A stretch of 33,269 nt of DNA from Rhodospirillaceae bacterium (GCA_018702955.1 JABJEK010000062.1:1-33269); one strand, 5' to 3'. Shown: positions 15,679 through 24,218, numbered from the stretch's first letter. Numbers and translations: made by a program. Notes: generated from the letters alone by a model not told the origin.

Positions 15679-16938
15679 ATGAACGACGGTCCCGATTCTA
15701 ACACCAAGGTTGACGACGCGGCGAGTGCGGCCAGCGAAGCGGCCGCACGCGAGACGGCGGCACGACTGCCGGTCGTGTTGCAGGTGTTGCCGTCGCTCGA
15801 TGTCGGCGGTGGCGGGGTCGAGCGCAGCGCCATCGACGTGGCCGAAGCGCTGGTCCTTGCAGGCAAGACCACGATCGTCGCCTCTTCGGGGGGGCGCCAG
15901 GTGGTGGAGCTCGAACGCCGGGGGGTGCGCCATGTGGAGCTGCCGCTCGCTTCGAAGAACCCCCTGATCATTCGACGTAATATTGCGCGGCTTGCCGAGC
16001 TCATCGAACGTGAAAATGTGGAGCTGGTGCATGCCCGATCCCGGGCGCCGGCCTGGAGTGCGCGCGCGGCGGCACGCGCGGCCGGCCTGCCCTTCGTCAC
16101 CACGTTCCACGGTACCTATAATTTCGGTAGCGGCACTTTCGGTGCCCTGAAGAAACGCTACAACGCCGTGATGGCCGACGGCGATATGGTGATCGCCAAC
16201 TCGCAATTCATCACCACCCATATGAAAGAGAATTACGGGGTCCCGGAAGCGCGCATTCGCACGATCCCGCGCGGTATCGACACGGCGCGTTTCGATGCCG
16301 AGGGCTTCAATCCCAACCGGATGATCGATGTCTCGACCCGCTGGCGCCTGGACGATGAGAATGCCGTCGTCACGCTGCCGGGCCGGTTGACCCGGTGGAA
16401 GGGCCAGCTCCTGTTCATCGAGGCATTGGCGCGGCTCAAGGCGCGGCGGGGCGCGGATGGGTTTCGCGTGACCGGTCTGCTGGTCGGGTCCGATCAGGGG
16501 CGCGAGGCCTATCGCCGGGAGCTGGAAGAGAAAATTTCCGAAATGGGCCTCGGTGGCAATGTGCAGATCGTCGGTCATTGTGAAGACATGCCCGCCGCCT
16601 ACATGTTGTCGGATGTGGTGGTTTCGGCCTCGACCGATCCCGAGGCGTTTGGCCGCGTGATCGCCGAGGCCCAGGCGATGGGCCGGCCGGTGGTGGTGGC
16701 CGATCACGGCGGGGCAACCGAACAGGTGCTCGCCGGCGAGACCGGGTGGCTGTTCACGCCGGGTGACCCCGAGACCTTCGCGGACGCGCTCGAATCCGCG
16801 CTGACACTGGATACCGAAAAGCGCGAGGCGCTCGCCGTGCGTGCCGCGGTGCATGTGCGCGAGAATTTCTCCAAGGCCGGCATGTGCGCCGACACGTTGC
16901 GGGTTTATGCCGCCCTCCACGAAACGCGGGCGCGATGA
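15679..16938 (+). CDS. Glycosyltransferase family 4 (GT-B fold)
   Basis: The 419-residue protein is a retaining GT-B glycosyltransferase. The N-terminal domain starts VVLQVLPSLDVGGGGVERSA after a poorly conserved 30-residue Ala-rich leader. The C-terminal nucleotide-sugar domain has LPGRLTRWKGQLLFIEALA and the family ExxxxxxxE region in STDPEAFGRVIAEAQAMG. It is probably cytosolic, adding a sugar to an LPS core or other surface glycan; donor and acceptor are unknown. The following GT9 gene overlaps by four bases (ATGA), so the two are likely one operon. Confidence 0.92.
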   Translation: MNDGPDSNTKVDDAASAASEAAARETAARLPVVLQVLPSLDVGGGGVERSAIDVAEALVLAGKTTIVASSGGRQVVELERRGVRHVELPLASKNPLIIRRNIARLAELIERENVELVHARSRAPAWSARAAARAAGLPFVTTFHGTYNFGSGTFGALKKRYNAVMADGDMVIANSQFITTHMKENYGVPEARIRTIPRGIDTARFDAEGFNPNRMIDVSTRWRLDDENAVVTLPGRLTRWKGQLLFIEALARLKARRGADGFRVTGLLVGSDQGREAYRRELEEKISEMGLGGNVQIVGHCEDMPAAYMLSDVVVSASTDPEAFGRVIAEAQAMGRPVVVADHGGATEQVLAGETGWLFTPGDPETFADALESALTLDTEKREALAVRAAVHVRENFSKAGMCADTLRVYAALHETRAR

Positions 16939-17882
16939 GCGCGGGTGCGAAAACCGCAAACGCCGAACGTATTCTGGTGGTCAAGCTGGGGGCGTTGGGC
17001 GACGTCGTCCAGGCGACGGGGCCGTTCGCGGCGATCCGTGCCCATCATCCGGACGCGCATATCACCTTGCTGACGTCGCCGGCCTTTCACGAATTCCTCG
17101 CAGCTTCCGACTGGTTCGATGAAATCTGGATCGACAAGCGGCCGAGCTGGAAGAACTGGCGCGACTGGTTTCGTCTGCGGTCTCGCTTGTGCCGTGGTCT
17201 GTTCGATCGTGCCTATGATCTGCAGACCTCCGATCGTTCGAGCCTCTATTACCAGCTGATGCTGCCGGGACCGCGTCCCAAATGGTCGGGGATCGCGCGC
17301 GGGGCCGCGCTGCGCCATAGAAATCCCGACCGCGACGACATGCACACGATCGATCGCCAGGCCGAACAGCTCGCTGTTGCGGGGATCGAGAATGTCCCGG
17401 CGCCCTCCCTCGACTGGGTGCGGGCGGATACGGCGCGTTTTGGCATCACCGGACCCTATGTACTGCTGGTGCCTGGTGGCTCCGCCCACCGCCCCGAGAA
17501 ACGTTGGCCGGTCGGGTCCTTCACCGAACTCGCGCGGCGGCTCGTCGCGCGCGGCGTGACGCCGGTGCTGATCGGCGCGGGTGCCGATACCCATGCGACC
17601 GGTACCGTCGCGTCCTTCTGCGCGCAAGCGGTAGACCTGACATCCGACACGAGCTTCGCCGAAATCGCCGCGCTGGCGCGGGATGCGAAGGGCGCGGTCG
17701 GCAATGATACGGGGCCCATGCATGTGATCGCGACGGCCGGATGCCCGTCGGTTGCGCTCTATTCCTTTGCTTCCGACCCGGCGCTTTGCGCACAAAAGGG
17801 GGCGGATGTGACCATCCTGCGCCGGGACCTCCTGACGGAACTTTCCGTCGATGAGGTTGAAGCGGCGCTCCGACTGGACTAA
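16935..17882 (+). CDS. Glycosyltransferase family 9 (heptosyltransferase-like)
   Basis: The 315-residue protein has the N-terminal motif RILVVKLGALGDVVQATGP and the C-terminal GNDTGPMHVIATAGCPSVALY, both diagnostic of GT9 heptosyltransferases such as WaaC/WaaF. LLVPGGSAHRPEKRWP is the donor-site strand-loop. GT9 enzymes usually transfer heptose to the LPS inner core. Without neighbouring heptose synthesis genes the exact sugar is uncertain. The start ATG 16935 overlaps the GT4 stop. An in-frame upstream start at 16884 would lie deep in the GT4 gene and is rejected. Confidence 0.92.
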   Translation: MSAGAKTANAERILVVKLGALGDVVQATGPFAAIRAHHPDAHITLLTSPAFHEFLAASDWFDEIWIDKRPSWKNWRDWFRLRSRLCRGLFDRAYDLQTSDRSSLYYQLMLPGPRPKWSGIARGAALRHRNPDRDDMHTIDRQAEQLAVAGIENVPAPSLDWVRADTARFGITGPYVLLVPGGSAHRPEKRWPVGSFTELARRLVARGVTPVLIGAGADTHATGTVASFCAQAVDLTSDTSFAEIAALARDAKGAVGNDTGPMHVIATAGCPSVALYSFASDPALCAQKGADVTILRRDLLTELSVDEVEAALRLD

Positions 17883-17948
17883 ATCCCGCACACGCGCTCG
17901 GTTTTGGTTAACCGGGCGTTCGGATATTTGAGAGACAACGGAACCGAT

Positions 17949-19955
17949 ATGGCAGACTCCGCGAACCAGGTCACGATCACGCTGCCCGATGGCAGCACGC
18001 GCGTCTTCGACGGCGCGGTGACCGGTGCCGCGTTGGCGGCCGATATCGGCCCCGGCCTGGCCAAGGCCGCGCTTGCCGTCCGGGTGGATGGCGAGATCCG
18101 CGACCTTGCGCGCCCCATCGAGGCCGATGCCAACGTTTCGATCATCACCATCAAGGACGAGGATGCGCTCGAGCTGATCCGTCATGATGCGGCCCATGTG
18201 CTGGCCGAAGCGGTCCAGGAGTTGTTCCCGGGCACGCAGATCACCTTCGGCCCGTCGACGGATGACGGCTTCTATTACGATTTCCACCGGGCCGAGGCCT
18301 TCTCGTCGGACGACTTCACGGCCATCGAGAAAAAGATGGAAGAGATCGTGTCGCGCAACGAGGAGATCATCCGCGAGGTCTGGTCGCGCGACGAGGTCCG
18401 CGCCTATTTCGAGAAACAGGGCGAGACGTTCAAGGCCGAGTGGGTCGGCGAATTGCCGGACGGCGAAGACATCACGATGTACCGCCAGGGCGACTGGGTC
18501 GATCTGTGTCGCGGCCCGCATCTGCCGTCGACGGGCAAGCTGCCCAAGGCATTCAAGCTGATGAAGCTCGCGGGTGCGTATTGGCGCGGCGATGCGTCGA
18601 ACGATCAGCTCCAGCGCATCTACGGCACGGCATGGCGCAACGAGAAGGAGCTCAAGGCCCACCTGACGATGATCGAGGAGGCCGAGAAACGCGATCACCG
18701 GCGGATCGGCCGCGAGATGGACCTGTTCCACATCCAGGAAGCTGCCGTTGGGTCAGTGTTCTGGCACCCCAAGGGTTGGACGATCTACCGGGCGTGCGAG
18801 GATTATATGCGCACGCGTCTCGACGGCGCCGGCTACACGGAAGTGAAGACGCCACAGCTCGTCGACCGCGCCCTGTGGGAGCGTTCGGGTCATTGGGAGA
18901 AGTTCCGCGAAAACATGTTCGTTGCCGAGGTGGACGAGAGCGATCCCGCCGCGCACGGCCATGAACATGATCACGACGCGCCCTCGACCGCGACAAACAG
19001 AATGCTGGCGCTGAAGCCGATGAACTGTCCGTGTCATGTGCAGATTTTCAGCAATTCCGGCATGAAGAGCTATCGCGACCTGCCGCTGCGCATGGCCGAG
19101 TTCGGCTCGTGCCATCGTTACGAGCCATCGGGCGCGCTGCACGGGATCATGCGGGTGCGCGCGTTCACGCAGGATGACGCCCATATCTTCTGCACCGAGG
19201 ATCAGATCGTCGAGGAGACGAAGGCCTTCTGCGAATTACTCCAGTCGGTCTATCGAGACTTCGGTTTCGAAGAGGTGGCGGTGAAGTTCTCCGACCGGCC
19301 CGAGGTGCGCGCCGGCGACGACGCGACCTGGGACCGCGCGGAAGAGGCGCTGATGGAGGCGACGAAAGCCGCCGGCCTCGACTTCACGCTCAATCCGGGC
19401 GAGGGCGCCTTCTACGGGCCGAAGCTTGAATTCGTGTTACGCGATGCGATCGGCCGGGACTGGCAATGCGGCACCTTGCAGGTGGACTTCGTACTGCCCG
19501 AGCGCCTCGATGCGAGCTACATCGACGAGAGTGGCGAGAAGGCGCGGCCGGTCATGCTGCACCGGGCGATTCTCGGATCCTTCGAGCGGTTCCTCGGTAT
19601 TCTGATCGAAAACCATGCGGGCCGTTTCCCGCTATGGCTCGCGCCGACGCAAGTTGTCGTGGCGACGATCACCAGCGATGCCGATGATTATGCCAAGGAG
19701 GTCGCGGCGGCGTGCCGTGCCGCCGGCCTGCGGGTGGAGGCCGATCTGCGCAACGAAAAGATCAACTACAAGGTGCGTGAGCACAGCCATGCGCATGTAC
19801 CGGCGATCCTGGTTGTCGGCCGCCGCGAGGCCGAGGAGGGCACGGTTGCCGTGCGCCGTCTCGGATCGAAGGAACAGGAAGTGCTTGCGTTGGGCGACGC
19901 GGTCGGCAAACTAAGCGCCGAAGCCGAAAGTCCGGCGGCGAAACACGCCGCCTGA
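17949..19955 (+). CDS. thrS: Threonyl-tRNA synthetase
   Basis: Class II synthetase that charges tRNA-Thr and edits mischarged Ser. The 668-residue protein has an N-terminal TGS domain ([15 protein letters not shown]). The editing domain has HDAAH at about residues 79-83 and CRGPH at about 187-191. The catalytic domain has the zinc ligands Cys ([11 protein letters not shown], about 360), His (DDAHIFC, about 412) and His ([13 protein letters not shown]). A C-terminal anticodon-binding domain completes it. A His/Asp-rich insertion at about residues 331-349 makes it slightly long. ATG 17949 matches the family start better than the in-frame codon at 17904. infC follows after 41 bases. Confidence 0.98.
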   Translation: MADSANQVTITLPDGSTRVFDGAVTGAALAADIGPGLAKAALAVRVDGEIRDLARPIEADANVSIITIKDEDALELIRHDAAHVLAEAVQELFPGTQITFGPSTDDGFYYDFHRAEAFSSDDFTAIEKKMEEIVSRNEEIIREVWSRDEVRAYFEKQGETFKAEWVGELPDGEDITMYRQGDWVDLCRGPHLPSTGKLPKAFKLMKLAGAYWRGDASNDQLQRIYGTAWRNEKELKAHLTMIEEAEKRDHRRIGREMDLFHIQEAAVGSVFWHPKGWTIYRACEDYMRTRLDGAGYTEVKTPQLVDRALWERSGHWEKFRENMFVAEVDESDPAAHGHEHDHDAPSTATNRMLALKPMNCPCHVQIFSNSGMKSYRDLPLRMAEFGSCHRYEPSGALHGIMRVRAFTQDDAHIFCTEDQIVEETKAFCELLQSVYRDFGFEEVAVKFSDRPEVRAGDDATWDRAEEALMEATKAAGLDFTLNPGEGAFYGPKLEFVLRDAIGRDWQCGTLQVDFVLPERLDASYIDESGEKARPVMLHRAILGSFERFLGILIENHAGRFPLWLAPTQVVVATITSDADDYAKEVAAACRAAGLRVEADLRNEKINYKVREHSHAHVPAILVVGRREAEEGTVAVRRLGSKEQEVLALGDAVGKLSAEAESPAAKHAA

Positions 19956-19996
19956 GATAAATTTTCAACTGAAATTGCCCCGGAAGGAGAATTGTA

Positions 19997-20536
19997 ATCG
20001 CTAGACGACCAGTAGATCAGAGTCCCCCGAAGAAGGATGGACCGCGCACCAACGAGGATATCAGCGTTCCGCAGGTACGCCTCGTTGACGAGAATGGCGA
20101 ACAGGTAGGCGTCGTCGATACGCCCGCCGCACTGCAGCGCGCCATGGATGTGGGGCTCGACCTGGTAGAGGTGTCACCAAACGCCGATCCGCCGGTTTGC
20201 AAGATTATCGATCACGGGAAGCTCAAATATCAGGAGCAGAAGAAGCGCAACGAGGCGCGCAAGAAGCAGAAGACGATCGACGTCAAGGAGATCAAGCTTC
20301 GCCCCAACATCGACACCCATGATTACGATGTGAAGATGCGTAACGCCCGCCGGTTCATCGACGACGGTGACAAGGTGAAGGTCACCCTTCGCTTCCGCGG
20401 CCGCGAGATGGCGCATCAGGATCTGGGCGCCCAGGTGCTTGAACGGGTTCGCACGGAACTCGACGAGATCGCCAAGGTCGAACAGATGCCGAAGATGGAA
20501 GGCCGCCAGATGGTGATGGTGATTTCACCGCGCTAG
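19997..20536 (+). CDS. infC: Translation initiation factor IF-3, apparent AUC start
   Basis: IF-3 binds the 30S subunit and checks start-codon pairing. Reading the frame upstream of the first ATG (20144) reveals the missing N-domain: (I)[12 protein letters not shown] followed by [17 protein letters not shown]. The full 179-residue protein matches the normal IF-3 length and has both N and C domains ([16 protein letters not shown] in the latter). AAGGAG at 19984-19989 lies seven bases before ATC 19997, the best-spaced start. ATT 19991 is too close. Start at ATG 20144 would delete about 49 essential residues. A rare start fits the known autoregulation of infC by IF-3. Confidence 0.93.
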   Translation: MARRPVDQSPPKKDGPRTNEDISVPQVRLVDENGEQVGVVDTPAALQRAMDVGLDLVEVSPNADPPVCKIIDHGKLKYQEQKKRNEARKKQKTIDVKEIKLRPNIDTHDYDVKMRNARRFIDDGDKVKVTLRFRGREMAHQDLGAQVLERVRTELDEIAKVEQMPKMEGRQMVMVISPR

Positions 20537-20564
20537 GCAAACCTGATTCGCGAATACTTATCCG

Positions 20565-20596
20565 AAAGCCCCGAGCGGTACCCGCCCGGGGCTTTT
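20565..20596 (+). terminator. Rho-independent terminator after infC
   Basis: AAAGCCCCG (20565-20573) pairs with CGGGGCTTT (20587-20595) and the stem ends in a T run at 20593-20596. The loop contains GCGG/CCGC, which can extend the fold. It closes the thrS-infC unit, so rpmI-rplT-pheST, 4.6 kb further on, must have a separate promoter. Read on the minus strand, an A-rich 5' arm followed by TTT suggests it may also stop the oxidase transcript. Confidence 0.8.
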
Positions 20597-20607
20597 GCGT
20601 TGAGTAT

Positions 20608-21273
20608 TCAGCGGGTCGTCGCGGACTGGGCGGAGCCTGTTGGTTGCTCGCCGCGTTTGAGCTGGTCGGCGAAGGCGTGGTTCCGATCGCGGTGCCCCGC
20701 TTCGTCTTCGCGCACGATGATTACCACGTCGCGAAGGGTCGCATCCGCATCGAGGTCCCAATAGTCGATCGCGATTTGCGGGGCGGGCACGTTCGGGTGA
20801 CGCCCGGCGTCGATTTCGCCCAGATAATGGGTGTAGCTGATGACGGCCTCCTCCTCGAAGTAGCCGACCACCCGGTGTGCGGTCGTGGGCGCGAAGAGGT
20901 AGAGGAAGAAATAGAAATTGTAGAAGACCGCCTGAGTCACCATGACCACGAAGCGTTCGAATGACGTCGGCCGGGCGATCTGAATGAACGTCATCAGATG
21001 CATGCGTTCGTTGTCGGCTTCTTCCAGCAGTTCGCGGATCCAGCCCTGATCGTCGCGGATGTGACGCAGCGCACTGAGATGTTGCAGCAGTCCGCCGACC
21101 ATCCCCGGGACGGCGGCGACGGTCTCGAGCACGATGGCACGGTGACCGTAGCGTTTGGCGAAAAACCAGTCCGCGAAGAATCGGAGAAACTTCACCAGTG
21201 CGAGGGCGAAATGGTCGCTGAAGCCGTGCGGTGCGCGGTGTGGGGGTGCGTATTCCTGAACTTCGTTTTTCAT
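20608..21273 (-). CDS. aox: Alternative oxidase (di-iron ubiquinol oxidase)
   Basis: Cyanide-insensitive quinol oxidase that reduces oxygen to water without pumping protons, bound to one membrane leaflet. The 221-residue protein has the AOX signatures LETVAAVPGMVGG, LLEEADNERMHLMTF, AHRVVGYFEEEAVISYTHY and REDEAGHRDRNH. By motif matching all six di-iron ligands are present: Glu50, Glu89, His92, Glu140, Glu191 and His194. Tyr147 matches the conserved tyrosine. ATG 21273 has GGAG nine bases upstream; the frame stays open to 21429, but that part is unlike the family. AOX is found in some alphaproteobacteria and in mitochondria. It is alone here, without other respiratory genes. Confidence 0.93.
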   Translation of the reverse strand: MKNEVQEYAPPHRAPHGFSDHFALALVKFLRFFADWFFAKRYGHRAIVLETVAAVPGMVGGLLQHLSALRHIRDDQGWIRELLEEADNERMHLMTFIQIARPTSFERFVVMVTQAVFYNFYFFLYLFAPTTAHRVVGYFEEEAVISYTHYLGEIDAGRHPNVPAPQIAIDYWDLDADATLRDVVIIVREDEAGHRDRNHAFADQLKRGEQPTGSAQSATTR

Positions 21274-21322
21274 CTCACGTTGCTCCTTCGGTATCTTCAA
21301 GGGTGAACGCGAATCCTCGATG

Positions 21323-21353
21323 ATTATCTGGGGCGCGGGAGGCCCGACGGCAA
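21323..21353 (-). promoter_or_regulatory. Possible promoter of the alternative oxidase gene
   Basis: On the minus strand TTGCCG (21348-21353) and GATAAT (21323-21328) are separated by 19 bases, slightly long. The -10 matches five of six consensus bases. It would give a short leader of about 43 bases to the ATG. The candidate is based on eye matching only, and no operator was recognised. Confidence 0.3.
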
Positions 21354-21382
21354 GGTGGACTGTGCGGCGTGACGTCGCAGAA

Positions 21383-22120
21383 TCACCGCTGAAGGGCTGC
21401 CGCGTCCAGCAACATCCTGGCCAGATCATCGGGGGCCGAGAGCTGCGGCGCGTGATCCGTGTCGAGGGTGAGGAGCGTCCCGCAGGGCGTCTCGGTGTAC
21501 ATGCGTTTCTGCAGCTCGTTGAACACCGAGCGGTCCTGCAGGGTCTCGATATAGACCCGGGGCACGCGCCCGAAATTTCCGTCGCTCAGTTGCAGTTTTG
21601 AACGCCGTCCGCCCTCGGGCTGCGGTGTGAGCTGGCTGGCGGCGGCCTTCGCATCCGCCGGGTCGGCGGTGTTGTAGAAAACATCGACGGCAGAAGAAGG
21701 GTCGATCATCGACAGGTGGCCGTCGTCGGAATAGCTGACTCGTGCATGGGCGCCGGTCATCCAGTCTTCCCAGGCCCGGTCGTAGAAATCGACGATGGAT
21801 TCCCCGTCCGGCAGGAGGAACGCGCAGAGATAGATGGCGAGGGCGATTTTGTCCGGACGCAGCTCGGAGGTCTGCGCTGCGACGGTGCCGCCCATGGAGT
21901 GGCCGACAAGGATGACGGGTGAGGTAGCACCGTCGATCAGCGATGCCACATGCTCGGCATACATCATCGTCGTGACGTCACCCGGCGGCGTGTCGTCGTT
22001 TCCGTTTCCGGGCAGGTCGACGGCGATGGCCGTATGGCCGGCGGCCTCCAGCAACGGCACGAGCCGCGACCAGGCCCACGCACCTTGCCACGCGCCATGC
22101 ACCAGAACGAACGTCGCCAC
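21383..22120 (-). CDS. Alpha/beta hydrolase (esterase, EstC-like)
   Basis: The 245-residue protein has FVLVHGAWQGAWAWSRLVP, the nucleophile elbow VGHSMGG with Ser at about 75, and the catalytic His in TDHAPQLSAPDDLA (about 223). This pattern matches the group of bacterial EstC-like and plant methylesterase/hydroxynitrile-lyase-like hydrolases. The substrate is unknown. The start is a GTG placed two bases after the upstream oxygenase stop (TGA-GG-GTG), so the two genes are translationally linked and may act on the same compound. No signal peptide is seen. Confidence 0.88.
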   Translation of the reverse strand: MATFVLVHGAWQGAWAWSRLVPLLEAAGHTAIAVDLPGNGNDDTPPGDVTTMMYAEHVASLIDGATSPVILVGHSMGGTVAAQTSELRPDKIALAIYLCAFLLPDGESIVDFYDRAWEDWMTGAHARVSYSDDGHLSMIDPSSAVDVFYNTADPADAKAAASQLTPQPEGGRRSKLQLSDGNFGRVPRVYIETLQDRSVFNELQKRMYTETPCGTLLTLDTDHAPQLSAPDDLARMLLDAAALQR

Positions 22121-22122
22121 CC

Positions 22123-23109
22123 TCAGTCGTCCGTCTCGAGGCGGGTCGCCGTATACATGGACAGCCGGTACGGCCCCGAGAAGACGGGCTGGTGTTTCGG
22201 CGGATTGTCTGCGTCCGTACAGGTCGGAATGCAGGTGATCTCGGCGTCGTAGTTGGGATGGTGGAAAAACACCACCGACAGCCGATCGCTGTTGTCGCCC
22301 GCATCCTCGGGCGGGATTGCCACCCGGTGGGGGTTCGAGACGAACCGGTCGTTGGTCCAGCGCATCATCAGGTCGCCGATATTGACCACGAAGGAATCCG
22401 CTGGCGTCGGGACGGCAATCCAGTTGCCCTCGCGCGTCCGCACCTCGAGCCCGCCGGGCCTGTCCTCGCTGAGCAACAACGTAAAAGTGCCGTAATCGGT
22501 GTGGGTCCCGGCGCGCAGTTGGCCGGGCAGGGGTGTGGTCGCCAGCGGCGGGTAGCGGATGATGCGCAGCGCCCCGATCTGTCGGTCGGTGTATTTGCGG
22601 AAGAATTCGTCGGGCAGGTCGAGGGCGCGGGCGAAGATCTCCTCGATCGTCTGGCCGAGGGTTTCCAGCCGCCGGTAATAGCTGCTGGCGGCCGCCCGGA
22701 AATCCGCAGGCTGGCCGGGATAGACATTCTCGATAAAGTGCGCGGCAGCGGCGTCGCAGGTGAAGTAGTCCGTGTCCGGGAAATCCGGCGGGCCCATGTG
22801 GAAGACTTCCTTCAGGTCCGGCGGCGTCTCCTCGCCCGAACCATAGGCCAGCCCTTCGTCACCGATGGCACGGTAGCCGCGTGGCAGGGCCGGGTCGGCA
22901 TGATGGACGGTCGCCTTCTCGTCGGCGGGCCGGGCGAAGAAACTCTTCGCGGTGCGCCGCAGGCTGTCGATGATTTCGGGCTCGACCCCGTGACCGGTGA
23001 TCGCGAAAAAGCCAATCCCTTCGCAGGCATCGCGGACCTGGCCGACGACGCCGTCGGCCCCGTTCAGGTAGGGCGCGATGTCGATAACGGGGACGTTGAT
23101 CTCGGTCAT
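22123..23109 (-). CDS. Isopenicillin N synthase-family 2OG-Fe(II) oxygenase
   Basis: Non-haem iron oxygenase of 328 residues. The N-terminal DIOX_N region reads VPVIDIAPYLNG, followed by GIGFFAITGHGVEPEII. The iron ligands are His203 and Asp205 in GTHTDYGTFTLLL and His261 in SNPHRV. The 2-oxoglutarate-binding Arg276 and Ser278 (RLSVVFF) are present, so a true 2OG enzyme is likely. Bacterial relatives include ethylene-forming-enzyme-like and gibberellin-oxidase-like proteins, and the substrate cannot be named. It is coupled to the downstream hydrolase. The start ATG lies beside the palindromic repeats. Confidence 0.9.
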   Translation of the reverse strand: MTEINVPVIDIAPYLNGADGVVGQVRDACEGIGFFAITGHGVEPEIIDSLRRTAKSFFARPADEKATVHHADPALPRGYRAIGDEGLAYGSGEETPPDLKEVFHMGPPDFPDTDYFTCDAAAAHFIENVYPGQPADFRAAASSYYRRLETLGQTIEEIFARALDLPDEFFRKYTDRQIGALRIIRYPPLATTPLPGQLRAGTHTDYGTFTLLLSEDRPGGLEVRTREGNWIAVPTPADSFVVNIGDLMMRWTNDRFVSNPHRVAIPPEDAGDNSDRLSVVFFHHPNYDAEITCIPTCTDADNPPKHQPVFSGPYRLSMYTATRLETDD

Positions 23110-23160
23110 GGCTCGGATGCTAGCGCGGTTATGCCCTCACGTCATGTCTGTACAGACAAA

Positions 23161-23196
23161 CATCGTCATGGCCGGACTTGATCCGGCCATCCACGT
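23161..23196 (+). repeat. Palindromic intergenic repeat copy A
   Basis: The copy reads CATCGTCAT, then a palindrome with GGCCGGA and TCCGGCC arms around CTTGA, then CCACGT. It belongs to a REP-like family whose copies share an ATCGTCAT flank on one side and ATCCA on the other. It forms a head-to-head pair with copy B 24 bases downstream. Confidence 0.7.
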
Positions 23197-23220
23197 GGCT
23201 GCCATTGTGCCGCTTGTCGG

Positions 23221-23253
23221 ACGTGGATGCCCGGATCAAGTCCGGGCATGACG
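23221..23253 (-). repeat. Palindromic intergenic repeat copy B (inverted to A)
   Basis: The copy starts ACGTGGATG, then a palindrome of CCCGGA and TCCGGG arms around TCAAG, then CATGACG. It is nearly the reverse complement of copy A, so A and B could fold together into a long hairpin in either strand's transcript. This pair layout is typical of bacterial REP/BIME elements. Confidence 0.7.
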
Positions 23254-23279
23254 AGTTTTCTGGTTGGCTGATTGGGCGG

Positions 23280-23307
23280 AGATGCGCGGATCAAGTCCGC
23301 GCATGAC
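23280..23307 (-). repeat. Palindromic intergenic repeat copy C
   Basis: The core reads ATGCGCGGATCAAGTCC and is followed by GCGCATGAC, a palindrome with the same central TCAAGTCC as copies A and B and compensating changes in the stem. Stem changes that keep base pairing suggest that folding, not only sequence, matters. It lies about 25 bases from the 3' end of the first SDR gene. Confidence 0.65.
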
Positions 23308-23332
23308 ACTGTTTTTGATGGGCCGTTCCTTA

Positions 23333-24115
23333 CTATGCCCGCGCCGAGAGTGAATGCTGGCCGCCGTCGGCCATGATGATGGTGCCGGATATCCAGGACG
23401 CGCGCGCGCTGGCCAGATAGGCGGCGAGCCAGCCCATCTCTTCCGGCAGGCCGGGTCGTCCGCCGGGCAGGCTTTTGTGGGTCTCGCGCCAGCGGCTTTC
23501 ATCACCGAACTCCATGTCGGCGTTGATCTTGGCCTGGCTGACCAGCCGGTCGGTCTCGATCGGGCCGGGGTTGATGCCGACGACGCGAACGCCGTGGTCG
23601 AGGCTCTCGGCGCCGAGCGCGCGGGTGAGCTGCATCAGCGCGGCGTTGCCCATGGACCCGGCAATATAGGCCGCACGCGGGCGCTCGCCCGCCATGCCGA
23701 TGACGTTGACGATGGCGCCGGAGCCGCGCTCACACATACGCGGATAGATTTCACGGATCAGGCCGACGAAGCCGAACACCTTGAGGTCCCACGCGCCCTT
23801 GATGGTGTCGTTGTCGAGCCGGGCGAGATCGCCGGCGGGTATCGCGCCGGCATTGTTGACCAGGATATCGGCGTCACCCGCGGCGGCGGCCAGGGCTTTC
23901 ACAGCCTCGGGATTCGACAGATCGAGCGCGTGCACGGTCACCTGAGCGCCGAAGCGCGTGTTCAGGTCGTCGCGCACGGCGTTGAGATCGGCCTCGGTCC
24001 GCGAGACCAGATGCAGCGAGCAGCCTTCTTCGGCCAGTACTTCGGCGACGGCCCTGCCGATGCCCTTGCTGGCGCCGGTGACGATCGCCGTCTTGCCGTT
24101 GAGTTCCAGATCCAT
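23333..24115 (-). CDS. SDR-family protein with altered catalytic residues (paralogue 1)
   Basis: The 260-residue protein is a short-chain dehydrogenase/reductase by fold: cofactor motif TGASKGIG at about residues 13-20, NNAGAIPAGD, and PGPIETDRL near the end. The active site is unusual. The segment VNVIGMAGERPRAAYIAGS has Gly where the catalytic Ser should be and Ser four residues after the Tyr where Lys should be. Oxidoreductase activity is therefore doubtful, though cofactor binding is likely. It is a tandem paralogue of the next gene; 41 of the first 50 residues are identical. GGGGGAC precedes the ATG. Confidence 0.88.
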   Translation of the reverse strand: MDLELNGKTAIVTGASKGIGRAVAEVLAEEGCSLHLVSRTEADLNAVRDDLNTRFGAQVTVHALDLSNPEAVKALAAAAGDADILVNNAGAIPAGDLARLDNDTIKGAWDLKVFGFVGLIREIYPRMCERGSGAIVNVIGMAGERPRAAYIAGSMGNAALMQLTRALGAESLDHGVRVVGINPGPIETDRLVSQAKINADMEFGDESRWRETHKSLPGGRPGLPEEMGWLAAYLASARASWISGTIIMADGGQHSLSARA

Positions 24116-24218
24116 GACTTGTCCCCCGCGTTCAAATTGTCCGAAGCGCGCAGGCTATCCGCCGGTCGCGCGTCGGGCAATGTTATGCAGGGGAGATCAT
24201 GTTTCCGTCGATGAGGTT

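Noticed and set aside
15658..16959. 433-codon open frame antisense to the GT4 gene
   Set aside because: Shadow of GT4, whose motifs are intact on the plus strand.
16905..18731. 608-codon open frame on the minus strand across GT9 and thrS
   Set aside because: It is antisense to two confident genes with family motifs. Long antisense frames are expected in GC-rich DNA with strong third-position bias, and its translation is His/Arg/Gly-rich with no recognisable domain.
20144..20536. IF-3 starting at ATG 20144
   Set aside because: This would delete most of the N-terminal domain, although the upstream frame encodes it and has a good Shine-Dalgarno before ATC 19997.
21274..21320. AAGATACC upstream of the alternative oxidase as an NsrR-type operator
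   Set aside because: Only part of one half-site resembles the NsrR consensus and there is no inverted partner at the correct distance.
23161..23307. CRISPR array suggested by repeated palindromes
   Set aside because: Only three copies, in both orientations, with unequal spacers and no cas genes. The layout fits REP-like intergenic repeats.
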